Source: Flavobacterium sp. CBA20B-1
GTDB taxonomy: Bacteria; Bacteroidota; Bacteroidia; Flavobacteriales; Flavobacteriaceae
Direction of reading: 5' to 3'
DNA length: 64,000 nucleotides
Assembly: GCF_028473145.1 (NCBI RefSeq)
Contig: NZ_CP092370.1
Span: forward strand, 992,001-1,056,000
Under the pieces are notes generated by a model, which saw only the letters and a program-made list of their open reading frames with translations, did not search any database and was not told the origin of the DNA. The position numbers were made by a program, and so were the translations under genes. Shown piece by piece: positions 55,893 through 63,967 of this stretch (positions within the stretch are counted from its first letter, which is position 1; every line of letters begins with the position of its first letter).

Positions 55893-56339
55893 ATGACAAA
55901 ACGTATTAACATCAGCAAAGTAGCACCACAGGCTTATAAAGCAATGATGGGATTAGAAATGTATCTTGCTAACGTAGAAATTTCAAAATCATTAAAAGAA
56001 TTAATTAAAATTCGAACATCGCAGATAAACAATTGTGCTTATTGTATTGATATGCACACAAAAGATGCACTGAAAAACGGCGAAACCAACCAACGTATTT
56101 TTTTATTGAGTGCATGGAAAGAAGCGAAATCGTTTTTTACTGAAGAAGAACAAGCGGTTTTGGTAATGACCGAAGAAATCACCATGATCAGTCAAAATGG
56201 TTTAAGCGAAGAAGCTTATGTAAACGCTTCAAAATTCTTTAGCGAAAATCAGATTGCAGAAATTATCATGGTAATTATAACCATTAACGCATGGAACCGA
56301 ATTGCAGTGAGTACGCATTTACAGGTTGGTGAGTTTTAA
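55893..56339 (+). CDS. Carboxymuconolactone decarboxylase/AhpD-like protein
   Basis: 148 residues, all-alpha AhpD fold. The redox motif is NCAYCIDMHTKDAL (C48-A-Y-C51 and H55), as in AhpD peroxidase proteins, and the C-terminus WNRIAVSTHLQVGEF is typical of the CMD family in Bacteroidetes. It could reduce peroxides or act as a protein-disulfide relay in the cytosol. A Crp-family gene lies 63 nt upstream in the same direction. The gene ends at an extragenic repeat followed by a hairpin. Confidence 0.9.
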   Translation: MTKRINISKVAPQAYKAMMGLEMYLANVEISKSLKELIKIRTSQINNCAYCIDMHTKDALKNGETNQRIFLLSAWKEAKSFFTEEEQAVLVMTEEITMISQNGLSEEAYVNASKFFSENQIAEIIMVIITINAWNRIAVSTHLQVGEF

Positions 56340-56368
56340 TAACAATTGGATGTATTAACTTTGATTAA

Positions 56369-56411
56369 GCTGAACTTGTTTAACTTCGCTCTGTCGCAAG
56401 CTCGAGTCAGC
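56369..56411. repeat. REP-like extragenic palindromic element
   Basis: An imperfect palindrome with 5-bp outer arms GCTGA/TCAGC and the core CTCTGTCGCAAGCTCGAGTC. CAAGCTCGA recurs in the element at 60476-60540 and resembles repeats common between flavobacterial genes. Confidence 0.6.
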
Positions 56412-56433
56412 TTCTCATACTGTTTGAAAAATA

Positions 56434-56470
56434 AAAATGAGATTCCGAATTTGATTCGGAATCTCATTTT
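56434..56470. terminator. Long bidirectional hairpin terminator
   Basis: 17-bp perfect stem (56434-56450 with 56454-56470, loop TTG) between the convergent AhpD-like and hisS genes. Confidence 0.9.
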
Positions 56471-56480
56471 AAATAATGTT

Positions 56481-57854
56481 CTATTTCAATAAAACTTGTT
56501 TTAATTCCTCTAAACTAACATTTTGTTGTTCACTGGAATTTAAGTTTTTCAAACCAAAAATATTTTGCTGCATTTCGGTTTCGCCCACAATCACGGCGTA
56601 TTTAATTCCTTTTTTCTCGGCAAACTGAAACTGTTTTGCCATTTTGGTTTTATCAGGATACAATTCCGCATTGATTCCTGCTTCGCGCAAACCACGAATC
56701 ACTTTTAAGCAGTATTTAGCTTCGTTATCGCCAAAATTCAAGAACAACACATCGGTCACGTTTGAAACCGTCTCTGGAAAAACATTTAATTCTTCAATAA
56801 CCAGATAAATTCTATCCAATCCAAACGAAATACCAACACCGCTCATGTTTTTCAAACCAAAAATTCCTGTTAAATCATCATAACGACCACCGCCTCCTAT
56901 TGAGCCCAACTTCACGTTTTCTGGTGCAGCTACTTCAAAAATAGCTCCGGTGTAATAATTCAATCCGCGCGCCAACGTAACATCTAAATTCAATGTAGCC
57001 GATTTTAAACCTAATTCTTCCACGGTTTCGCAGATAAACGTCAACTCGTCAACACCTTTAGTTCCTTCAACAGATGATGACAATAATTCGCGTAATTGCT
57101 TCAATTTTTCCGTTAACGATCCATTAAAATTGAATAACGGCTGTACTTTAACCAACGCTTCTTCTGAAATTCCTTTTGCCAGCATTTCTGCTTTCACGCC
57201 GTCTTCACCAATTTTATCCAATTTATCCAAAGCCACGGTGAAATCAATCAACTTGTCGCTTGCGCCAATAACTTCAGCAATGCCCGACAATATTTTTCTA
57301 TTGTTGATTTTAATAGTGACACCTTCAACTCTTAAATCACTAAAAACAGCATCGTATAATTGAACTAACTCCACTTCTTGCCACAATGATGTAGATCCAA
57401 CCACATCGGCATCGCACTGATAAAACTCACGGTAACGCCCCTTTTGCGGACGATCGGCACGCCAAACCGGCTGAATTTGATAGCGTTTAAAAGGAAACTC
57501 CAACTCATTTTGGTGTTGCACCACGAAACGTGCAAACGGAACGGTTAAATCATAACGCAACGCTTTTTCGGATATTTGGGAGGTTATTTTTAAGCTGTTT
57601 TTTGTGTGAAGAAATTCCTCATTTGTTTTCGCTAAAAAATCGCCCGAATTTAAAATCTTAAAAATTAAACGGTCGCCTTCTTCCCCGTATTTCCCCATTA
57701 AAGTCTCAGAATTTTCAAACGAAGGCGTTTCTATTGGTTGAAAACCGCTGCGTTCAAAATGCTTTTTTATAACCGACATGATGTATTGACGCTTTGCTAC
57801 TTCGATCGGAGAAAAATCTCTTGTTCCTTTTGGAATACTTGGTTTTTGTGCCAT
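56481..57854 (-). CDS. hisS: Histidyl-tRNA synthetase
   Basis: 457 residues, class II synthetase. N-terminus [18 protein letters not shown], motif 2 ([42 protein letters not shown]), the His-specific [19 protein letters not shown] and motif 3 [22 protein letters not shown]. It charges tRNA-His. The C-terminal anticodon-binding domain ([19 protein letters not shown]) is present. A minus-strand -7-like TATATTTG (57872-57879) precedes it by 17 nt. A repetitive AT-rich stretch lies further upstream. Confidence 0.97.
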   Translation of the reverse strand: MAQKPSIPKGTRDFSPIEVAKRQYIMSVIKKHFERSGFQPIETPSFENSETLMGKYGEEGDRLIFKILNSGDFLAKTNEEFLHTKNSLKITSQISEKALRYDLTVPFARFVVQHQNELEFPFKRYQIQPVWRADRPQKGRYREFYQCDADVVGSTSLWQEVELVQLYDAVFSDLRVEGVTIKINNRKILSGIAEVIGASDKLIDFTVALDKLDKIGEDGVKAEMLAKGISEEALVKVQPLFNFNGSLTEKLKQLRELLSSSVEGTKGVDELTFICETVEELGLKSATLNLDVTLARGLNYYTGAIFEVAAPENVKLGSIGGGGRYDDLTGIFGLKNMSGVGISFGLDRIYLVIEELNVFPETVSNVTDVLFLNFGDNEAKYCLKVIRGLREAGINAELYPDKTKMAKQFQFAEKKGIKYAVIVGETEMQQNIFGLKNLNSSEQQNVSLEELKQVLLK

Positions 57855-57871
57855 TTTAATTTTTATTTATG

Positions 57872-57879
57872 CAAATATA
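57872..57879 (-). promoter_or_regulatory. Putative -7 box of hisS
   Basis: TATATTTG on the minus strand, 17 nt before the start codon; no clear TTG -33 box. Confidence 0.45.
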
Positions 57880-57882
57880 AAC

Positions 57883-57921
57883 TGAAAAGTCTAAAGTTTA
57901 AAAGACTAAAGTCGTAAAGTC
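57883..57921. repeat. Short reiterated AT-rich intergenic sequence
   Basis: The unit AAAGTCTAAAG and variants (AAGACTAAAGT, CGTAAAGTCT) recur three times here. It resembles the loop and arms of the 20.6 kb inverted repeat. Confidence 0.45.
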
Positions 57922-57931
57922 TGAATATAAA

Positions 57932-58774
57932 CTAATAAGCTTTCATCATTCGGTCGTTCTGAATAAAATCTTTTTTTAGTTCAATGGTTTTAAAATATGC
58001 CGAAACCATTTCTAGCATTTCATTTCCTAAATACTGATTGATTTCAAAAAACAACATTCCGTTTTCAGTTAAACTTTTGTATGCCAATTGGCTAATTTTT
58101 CGATAAAAAACCAACGGATCGTTATCATCTACAAACAATGCCAAATGCGGTTCGTGTTGCAAAACGTTTTCGTTTATTTCTGCTTTTTCCAAGTTGCGAA
58201 TATACGGCGGATTGGATATAATGATATCATAAGCATCCAATTGTTCTGTTTGCAAAATATCTTGTTGAATAAAAGTAACGTTCGCCTTTAGATTGATTGC
58301 ATTTTGCTGCGCAATTTTTAAAGCTTCAACCGAAATATCTATTGCAAAAACCTCAGCCAACGGAAATTCCTTTTTAATAGTAATCGGAATACAGCCCGTT
58401 CCGGTGCCAATATCCAACACACGCCAGTTTTTCTGCGGTTGTTTTTTCATTTCGGTTAAAACCCAATCCACCAATTCTTCGGTTTCTGGACGAGGAATCA
58501 ATGTTGCGGGCGAAACCTTAAAATCGAATCCAAAAAAATTGGCTTGCTGCGTAATGTATTGTATGGGCTCGTTATCTTGCAAACGATTAAAAACTTCGTC
58601 TATTTTTTGCTGATTTTCAATCAAAACCGATTCATTTCCATTTAAAACCACATCGGCTTTGTTATAATTCAACACAAATTCCATAGTCATGTAAAACAAA
58701 TTCAATCGCTCTGTTTCGTCATAAAAAGCAGGAAGTTGGTTTAGAAATCGTTTTTTATAATCGTTTACTGTCAT
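57932..58774 (-). CDS. prmC: Peptide chain release factor N5-glutamine methyltransferase PrmC
   Basis: 280 residues. The N-terminal helical bundle is followed by IPRPETEELVDWVL, the SAM site VLDIGTGTGCIP (119-130) and the catalytic NPPY (188-191, ISNPPYIRN). PrmC methylates the glutamine of the GGQ motif in release factors RF1/RF2, which improves termination. It lies 77 nt downstream of the hisS start on the same strand and is divergent from ribD. The context gives no hint of partners: prfA is not in the window. Confidence 0.94.
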   Translation of the reverse strand: MTVNDYKKRFLNQLPAFYDETERLNLFYMTMEFVLNYNKADVVLNGNESVLIENQQKIDEVFNRLQDNEPIQYITQQANFFGFDFKVSPATLIPRPETEELVDWVLTEMKKQPQKNWRVLDIGTGTGCIPITIKKEFPLAEVFAIDISVEALKIAQQNAINLKANVTFIQQDILQTEQLDAYDIIISNPPYIRNLEKAEINENVLQHEPHLALFVDDNDPLVFYRKISQLAYKSLTENGMLFFEINQYLGNEMLEMVSAYFKTIELKKDFIQNDRMMKAY

Positions 58775-58782
58775 CTTTTCTT

Positions 58783-58790
58783 AATTTTGT
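58783..58790 (+). promoter_or_regulatory. Putative -7 box of ribD
   Basis: TAATTTTG, 13 nt before the ribD start codon, in the 29-bp gap between prmC and ribD; no clear -33 TTG. Confidence 0.35.
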
Positions 58791-58803
58791 AAAAAAAATT
58801 GCC

Positions 58804-59853
58804 ATGCACACACACGAACAATTTATGTACCGCGCTTTGTTTATTGCACAAAAAGGTTTGTCCGCCGCCATGCCCAATCCGTCGGTTGGTGCGGTAATTG
58901 TTCACAAAGATACAATTATTGGCGAAGGTTCAACGAGTGCTTTTGGCGGATCTCATGCCGAAGTAAACGCAATAAATTCGGTTAAAAACAAAGAGCTGTT
59001 AAAAGAAAGCACTCTTTATGTGACGCTAGAACCTTGTAGTCATTACGGAAAAACGCCGCCTTGTGCTGATTTGATCGTGAAAATGCAAATTCCAAATGTG
59101 GTGATTGGGTGTGTAGATCCATATACCGAAGTTGCCGGTAAAGGCATCGAAAAACTGAAAAATGCCGGTGTACAAGTTATTGTTGGCGTTTTAGAAAAGG
59201 AATGTATCGCCAGTAACCAACGTTTTTTTACGTTTATTCAGAAAAAAAGACCTTACATTATTTTGAAATGGGCAGCATCGGCAGATGGATTTATTGCTCC
59301 GACTGAAAAAAACGGACAAAAACCCGTTTGGATTTCGAACAATTATTCTCGGCAACTAACGCACAAATGGCGAAGTGAAGAAATGGCTATTTTGGTGGGA
59401 ACAAAAACGGTTTTAGACGATAATCCATCATTAACAACGCGAGATTTTGTTGGAAAAAATCCTGTTAGAATTTACATTGATGCGAATCATAAAATCGATA
59501 CTTCGTTTGCAATTACAAATTCAGCAAGTAAAACGATTTGTTTGTGTGCGGAATTTCCTTTGAAACCAGTTGATCAAATCATTTATAAAAAAATTGATTT
59601 TACTGATTTACCTGCCGAAGTCAATAGAATTTGTGTGGAAGAAAATATTCAATCAATCATTATTGAAGGCGGATCGCACACTTTACAACAGTTTATTGAT
59701 GCAGAATTGTGGGACGAAGCCCGAGTTTTTAAAAGCGATGTAATTTTAAAAGATGGCATAAAAGCGGTTGAATTAAATAATACTGTTGCAGTATCTCAAC
59801 AAAAAATCCAAAACAATATCTTAACGTATTACAAAAACCAAAATAATGACTGA
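58804..59853 (+). CDS. ribD: Bifunctional riboflavin biosynthesis deaminase/reductase RibD
   Basis: 349 residues. The N-terminal cytidine-deaminase fold holds the zinc ligands HAE (H51, E53) and PCSHYGKTPPC (C78, C87), which deaminate the pyrimidine after RibA. The C-terminal reductase domain starts near 145 (KRPYIILKWAASADGFI) with the IIEGGSHTLQQFI NADPH loop. It thus carries two consecutive steps between the RibA product and RibH. It is separate from ribBA and ribH, which lie elsewhere in the window. The start overlaps no gene; the 3' end overlaps YigZ by 8 nt. Confidence 0.94.
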   Translation: MHTHEQFMYRALFIAQKGLSAAMPNPSVGAVIVHKDTIIGEGSTSAFGGSHAEVNAINSVKNKELLKESTLYVTLEPCSHYGKTPPCADLIVKMQIPNVVIGCVDPYTEVAGKGIEKLKNAGVQVIVGVLEKECIASNQRFFTFIQKKRPYIILKWAASADGFIAPTEKNGQKPVWISNNYSRQLTHKWRSEEMAILVGTKTVLDDNPSLTTRDFVGKNPVRIYIDANHKIDTSFAITNSASKTICLCAEFPLKPVDQIIYKKIDFTDLPAEVNRICVEENIQSIIIEGGSHTLQQFIDAELWDEARVFKSDVILKDGIKAVELNNTVAVSQQKIQNNILTYYKNQNND

Positions 59854-60454
59854 TACTTACAAAACAATAGAAAAACCAAGCGACGAAGTGTTGTTTAAAG
59901 AAAAAAACAGCAAGTTTTTCGGTTATGCTTTTCCTGTTCAGTCAGAAAATGAGGTTAAGGAAATTTTAGATCAACTTAAAAAACAACATTACACGGCAAG
60001 ACATTGGTGTTACGCTTACCAAATTGGTACTAAAACAAAAAGTTATCGAGCCAATGACGATGGCGAACCCAACAACAGTGCGGGAATGCCTATTTACGGA
60101 CAAATACAATCGTTTGATGTTACCAACGTGCTAGTAGTTGTGGTTCGGTATTTTGGTGGTGTGAAATTAGGTGTGGGCGGTTTAATTACAGCTTACAAAA
60201 CCGGAGCACAAATGGCTTTAGAAGTTGCTGAAATTGTAGAAAAAACAATAAATACGCACTTTTTTATTCGGTTTGATTATAAAAACATGAACAAAGTAAT
60301 GCGTGTTATTAAAGAAAAAAACCTGAATGTTGTAAATCAGGCTTTAGAATTGGATTGCTTGATTGAAATTTCGTGCAGACTCACTCAGAAAGAAGAAATT
60401 TTTAATGCTTTTCATCAAATTTTTGAAGTATCAATCATCGAAAAAGAAGATTAA
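59846..60454 (+). CDS. YigZ/IMPACT family protein
   Basis: 202 residues. The N-terminal UPF0029/Impact domain holds FFGYAFPVQSENEVKEILDQL, HWCYAYQIG and DDGEPNNSAGMPIYGQI, and continues with VVVRYFGGVKLGVGGLITAYKTGAQMAL. The C-terminal DUF1949 ferredoxin-like domain follows (HFFIRFDYKNMNKVMRVIKEKNL). The family is linked to translation control in eukaryotes; the bacterial role is unclear. It overlaps ribD by 8 nt, so it is in the same transcript, and ends before an extragenic palindrome. Confidence 0.92.
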   Translation: MTDTYKTIEKPSDEVLFKEKNSKFFGYAFPVQSENEVKEILDQLKKQHYTARHWCYAYQIGTKTKSYRANDDGEPNNSAGMPIYGQIQSFDVTNVLVVVVRYFGGVKLGVGGLITAYKTGAQMALEVAEIVEKTINTHFFIRFDYKNMNKVMRVIKEKNLNVVNQALELDCLIEISCRLTQKEEIFNAFHQIFEVSIIEKED

Positions 60455-60475
60455 GAGTTATGTATAAATAGATAA

Positions 60476-60540
60476 CGTCACTTCGTGTAGCACAACGAAG
60501 TGAAGCGTATCGAGAAGTTCTCGACAAGCTCGAACTGACG
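60476..60540. repeat. REP-like extragenic palindromic element
   Basis: Outer arms CGTCA/TGACG, an inner hairpin CTTCGT-GTAGCACA-ACGAAG, a second palindrome CGAGAAGTTCTCG, and the shared CAAGCTCGA. It is far more GC-rich than the flanks and stands alone in an intergenic gap, as typical flavobacterial repeats do. Confidence 0.65.
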
Positions 60541-60561
60541 AAACCCTTACATTATATAATA

Positions 60562-61266
60562 CTAATCGTATTTAAAATTCAGCAACTGTTCCTCTACCAA
60601 CATTCTAAATCCATCTGAATCTAATCGGGTACTTTCATTCATAAAATCCATCATGTGCAGCGCAAAGTAAGGAGCTTTATTTTTTGGAAGGCTATAATTT
60701 TCATATAAAAAATCAGGTGAATAAACTTTTAAAAACCGTTCCATTGACTGAATTTCACGCTCAACCGATAATGCTTTCTTATTCGTTTTTGCTCTCCCCG
60801 TAAGCTTATTTACAAAACCGTCCATTTTAATATTTCCCGTAGCCGAACTTTTGTCGTTGTAAGTTATTTGTCGGTCAATTTTCACGTTTCGTTCCGCCTT
60901 TGTAAGTTGTTTAGAAGTTCCAAGTCCTAATTTATTATTCATATTGGTGTATTCAATTTCCACTTCATCCAAAACCGTAGTTTCGGTTAATAAAATGTTG
61001 AGCGACTGCCTATCAATAATTTTTTGAGATATTTCAATAGTTTCAACCAAATTTTTGTTGATATAAAATGTTAAGCGATCATTTTGTTTTAATTGAAAGG
61101 TTTGATATACATTTTCGCCCATCTGCACAATTGGTTCGTTATTCAACTGAATAGCAATAACACTTTTCTGTGTAGGCTTGTACAAACGTGCTTTCACTTT
61201 AACAGGAACTTGTGCAAAAGTCACTGCCGACACAAAGAGAAACAGAATTAAAATTATTTTTTTCAT
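60562..61266 (-). CDS. Exported hypothetical protein (234 aa)
   Basis: Signal peptide (MKKIILILFLFVSAVTFAQ). The mature N-terminus resembles a carboxypeptidase-regulatory-like beta-sandwich (VPVKVKARLYKP, ENVYQTFQLKQNDRLTFYI, TVLDEVEIEYTN). The C-terminal half is basic and then helical, with KQLTKAERNVKIDRQITYN and a tail ending in LLNFKYD. No enzyme motif was found. It may be a periplasmic or outer-membrane associated protein; Bacteroidetes have many such short secreted proteins beside TonB genes. No clear promoter. Function unknown. Confidence 0.7.
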   Translation of the reverse strand: MKKIILILFLFVSAVTFAQVPVKVKARLYKPTQKSVIAIQLNNEPIVQMGENVYQTFQLKQNDRLTFYINKNLVETIEISQKIIDRQSLNILLTETTVLDEVEIEYTNMNNKLGLGTSKQLTKAERNVKIDRQITYNDKSSATGNIKMDGFVNKLTGRAKTNKKALSVEREIQSMERFLKVYSPDFLYENYSLPKNKAPYFALHMMDFMNESTRLDSDGFRMLVEEQLLNFKYD

Positions 61267-61682
61267 ACTTATTTATTTTTAGGAAATGTGTAATAGCAAT
61301 CTTAAAAACTTTAGCTTTGAAAAATTTAAAGTCAAGTTAAGAAAACGAATTTAATTCATATATTCTAGCCTCTTAAATATAATTCAAAAAGTTGAATTAA
61401 ACAAGAGTACATTTTCATTTACTTGCAGTTGATAGCTTTGTAAAATTTTTATTGATAATTGCTTCAAAAAGAATTGATAAAGAAAATAATAAGTGGCTAT
61501 TTAATGGGTCTGTAAAAAGTTATGTAACAAATTTACAGCACGAACTATTATTTTAAACCCCGTTCACTATCCGTATTTGGCTATTAATTTATATAGCCTA
61601 AGGATAATTCAAAGATTTTAAAGCTATCATTACAAATTAAATTATCTATTTGTTTTGGTAATCGGTGTTTGTATTAAAAAAA
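61267..61682. other. 416-bp AT-rich intergenic region with structured palindromes
   Basis: No gene was found. CTGTAAA (61510-61516) faces TTTACAG (61532-61538). A nested hairpin lies at 61568-61606, with outer arms TATCC/GGATA and inner arms GGCTAT (61579-61584) and ATAGCC (61593-61598). The segment GGGTCTGTAAAAAGTTATGTAAC (split here into GGGTCTGTAAA and AAGTTATGTAAC) starting at 61507 resembles an insertion-sequence terminus, but no transposase is present. Confidence 0.45.
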
Positions 61683-62558
61683 CTACCTCAATTTAAAATT
61701 ATAAACAATGCTCCCTATCTGATTGTCGGGGGCAGATGATTTAGGTTCCCATTTGGTACGCATTGCAGCATCTTTTGCTATATTTTTTAAACAGCTTGAA
61801 CTGTTTGTAGATCCTTTTACTCCGGGCAATGCACTGATTACATTTCCATTTCTGTCAACCGTAACGCGGACAACGATTGTTCCTGCTTCGTTGCAATTGT
61901 TTTGTGGGGCAGGTCTTGAGGTTGCTTTTCTGCCTGATAAGGAATAGCCGTGTCCGCCGCCTGTTCCGCTTCCCGAACCTGCTCCTACTCCCGTTCCGTT
62001 TCCTGTTCCGTGACCACCGCCTGTTCCGCCGCCAGAACCGCCATCGCCATAGTAGTTATTAGAATTTAACGACCCATCTCTTTTTCCTTTGTTTCCTGCA
62101 ACGCCATCATTACCATCTCCACCCGATTTGTTCCCGTTTAAACTTGAAGCTGCATTTTTAACAAAGTCAGACACCTCTCGTTTTTTAGGTTGTTCTTTTG
62201 TGGGAGTAGTTGTTGTTTTGGTTTTTTCTTTGGTAGTTGTTTTTTTTGTAACGGTAAAATCGCGCACGTCTTTTGTGTTTTCTTGAGCTAAAATTTCTTC
62301 TTCAACTTCAGGTTCGCGAGCCGCTGCCGATTTTTTATTAGCATCGTTTACATTTAAAATTTCACTAGTAAAATCAGGTCCCATACCCAATTCGCTATCA
62401 CCAAAGTTTATTTCAACTCCGCCACCGCCACCACCAGCTAATTCAGGTATAGCAACAGAATCGGCAAACCGAATGAATAGTAAAATCAACAGTAAAATAC
62501 CAGCAACTGCGGTTGTGAATACCATTGATTTTTTTTCCTCTGAGGTAAAATGCATCAT
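61683..62558 (-). CDS. TonB-family energy transducer with glycine-rich linker
   Basis: 291 residues. One N-terminal membrane segment (about 12-35, TTAVAGILLLILLFIRFA) is followed by a short GGGGGG stretch, a K/T-rich stretch and a ~60-residue Gly-rich linker (GGGTGGGHGTGNGTG). A TonB C-terminal domain (about 215-291, EAGTIVVRVTVDRNGNVISALPG ... SIVYNFKLR) completes it. TonB proteins couple the proton gradient, through ExbB/ExbD, to outer-membrane receptors. The usual ExbB/ExbD genes are not adjacent here. ATG 62558 or 62555 are equally possible starts. The glycine-rich linker is unusual: most TonBs use Pro-rich linkers. Confidence 0.88.
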   Translation of the reverse strand: MMHFTSEEKKSMVFTTAVAGILLLILLFIRFADSVAIPELAGGGGGGVEINFGDSELGMGPDFTSEILNVNDANKKSAAAREPEVEEEILAQENTKDVRDFTVTKKTTTKEKTKTTTTPTKEQPKKREVSDFVKNAASSLNGNKSGGDGNDGVAGNKGKRDGSLNSNNYYGDGGSGGGTGGGHGTGNGTGVGAGSGSGTGGGHGYSLSGRKATSRPAPQNNCNEAGTIVVRVTVDRNGNVISALPGVKGSTNSSSCLKNIAKDAAMRTKWEPKSSAPDNQIGSIVYNFKLR

Positions 62559-62634
62559 AATTACTTTTAAAAGCTAAAATTTCAGGTAAATATACATTAT
62601 ATTGTTTTTATTTTTAAACATTTATGCATAAAAA

Positions 62635-62656
62635 AAGCAAGTATTGCTACTTGCTT
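62635..62656 (-). terminator. Hairpin terminator after the Glu/Leu-type dehydrogenase gene
   Basis: 9-bp perfect stem (62635-62643 with 62648-62656, loop TTGC), followed on the minus strand by a T-run. Confidence 0.8.
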
Positions 62657-62681
62657 CCTTATAAATTATTTTTTTCGTTGC

Positions 62682-63908
62682 TTATACCAATTGTTTTAAA
62701 GCGGTTTCAAAAGCTGCTGCTGATATTCCGGTTGTAGATGGATTCAACGCATGTGCTTTTTCTAAAGCCTTTTTAATGATGTTTGATGTGTCTTCGAAAA
62801 CCTTTGTATCGTTCATTTCAACTCTGCTTTCCATGAAATATGCAAAAACGCGTGCCATTCCGCAGTTTGAAATAAAATCTGGAATTAAACTAATTTTTGA
62901 ATCAACATATTCCATAATTGGTCCAAAGAAAATTTCTTTATCTGCAAATGGTACGTTGGCTCCGCATGTAATCACTTCTAATCCAGTATTGATCATTGCA
63001 TCAACTTGTTCTTTTGTAATTAAACGCGATGCTGCACAAGGCGCAAATACTTCAGCACCCATACTCCAGATTTTTTCATTAATTTCAGAAAAAGGAATCA
63101 TGTTGTCTGCTATCAAAGTATTTCCGTTTTTGTTTAAGAATAAGGTTTTTATTTCTTCAAACGAATAGCCTTCCGGATTCATAATTCCGCCATCGCGGTC
63201 AATGATACCTACAACTTTTGCACCCATTTGTGCAAAATAGTAAGCAGCTGCTGCACCTACATTTCCAAAACCTTGAACAATTACTCTTTTTCCGGCCACA
63301 TTTCCACCGTAAATATTATAGTAATGATTTACAGCTTCTGCAACACCATAACCAGTAATTAAATCGGCTACTTTTATTTTTTTCGATGCATCTGGAGTGT
63401 AATTTGTATCTACCACTTCCATTAAAACACCATGGCGCAATTGCCCAATTCTATTGATTTTTTCAGCTTCTGTGGGTTTAAAATGCCCGTTAAAAACACC
63501 TTCTTGCGGATGCCACAAACCGCAATCTTCCGTCATTGGGATTACTTCGTGAATTTCATCTACATTCAAATCGCCACCTGTTCCGTAATAATTTTTCAAC
63601 AAAGGAAAAACCGCTTTGTACCAACGTTTTAAAACGCCTTCTTTACGTGGATCTGCAGGATCGAAATTAATACCCGATTTTGCACCACCGATAGCCGGAC
63701 CGGCAACAGTAAATTTTACTTCCATAGTTTTTGCTAAAGACAAAACCTCGTTCATATCTAAACCTTTACGCATGCGTGTACCACCACCGGCAGCACCACC
63801 GCGCAATGAATTAATTACTGTCCATCCTTCTGCTTCGGTTTCGGCATCAGACCAATGAAAAACTACTTCTGGTTTTTTATCTTCGAATTTCTTTAATAAA
63901 TCCTTCAT
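62682..63908 (-). CDS. Glu/Leu/Phe/Val-family amino acid dehydrogenase
   Basis: 408 residues. Substrate domain with GGGTRMRKGLDMNEVLSLAKTM and the lysine loop AIGGAKSGINFDP (K77). The NAD(P)-binding Rossmann segment is VQGFGNVGAAAAYYFAQMGAKVVGIIDRDGG. The C-terminal FAPCAASRLIT and ITCGANVPF loops are typical. The enzyme oxidatively deaminates an L-amino acid to a keto acid and ammonia. Among family members it looks closer to leucine-type enzymes than classic GDH, but I cannot assign the substrate. A -7-like TATATTTG with a TTG box 21 nt further lies at 63936-63967. Confidence 0.9.
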   Translation of the reverse strand: MKDLLKKFEDKKPEVVFHWSDAETEAEGWTVINSLRGGAAGGGTRMRKGLDMNEVLSLAKTMEVKFTVAGPAIGGAKSGINFDPADPRKEGVLKRWYKAVFPLLKNYYGTGGDLNVDEIHEVIPMTEDCGLWHPQEGVFNGHFKPTEAEKINRIGQLRHGVLMEVVDTNYTPDASKKIKVADLITGYGVAEAVNHYYNIYGGNVAGKRVIVQGFGNVGAAAAYYFAQMGAKVVGIIDRDGGIMNPEGYSFEEIKTLFLNKNGNTLIADNMIPFSEINEKIWSMGAEVFAPCAASRLITKEQVDAMINTGLEVITCGANVPFADKEIFFGPIMEYVDSKISLIPDFISNCGMARVFAYFMESRVEMNDTKVFEDTSNIIKKALEKAHALNPSTTGISAAAFETALKQLV

Positions 63909-63935
63909 TATATTGATTACTTTTTATTTTCTCTA

Positions 63936-63967
63936 CAAATATAATTCATTACAAATCAATTTAGCAA
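63936..63967 (-). promoter_or_regulatory. Promoter of the amino acid dehydrogenase gene
   Basis: On the minus strand: TTG (63965-63967), 21-nt spacer, TATATTTG (63936-63943), 27 nt before the start codon. Confidence 0.55.

Noticed and set aside
26243-59853. A single riboflavin operon formed by ribBA, ribH and ribD
   Set aside because: The three genes lie at separate places and on different strands, each with unrelated neighbours.
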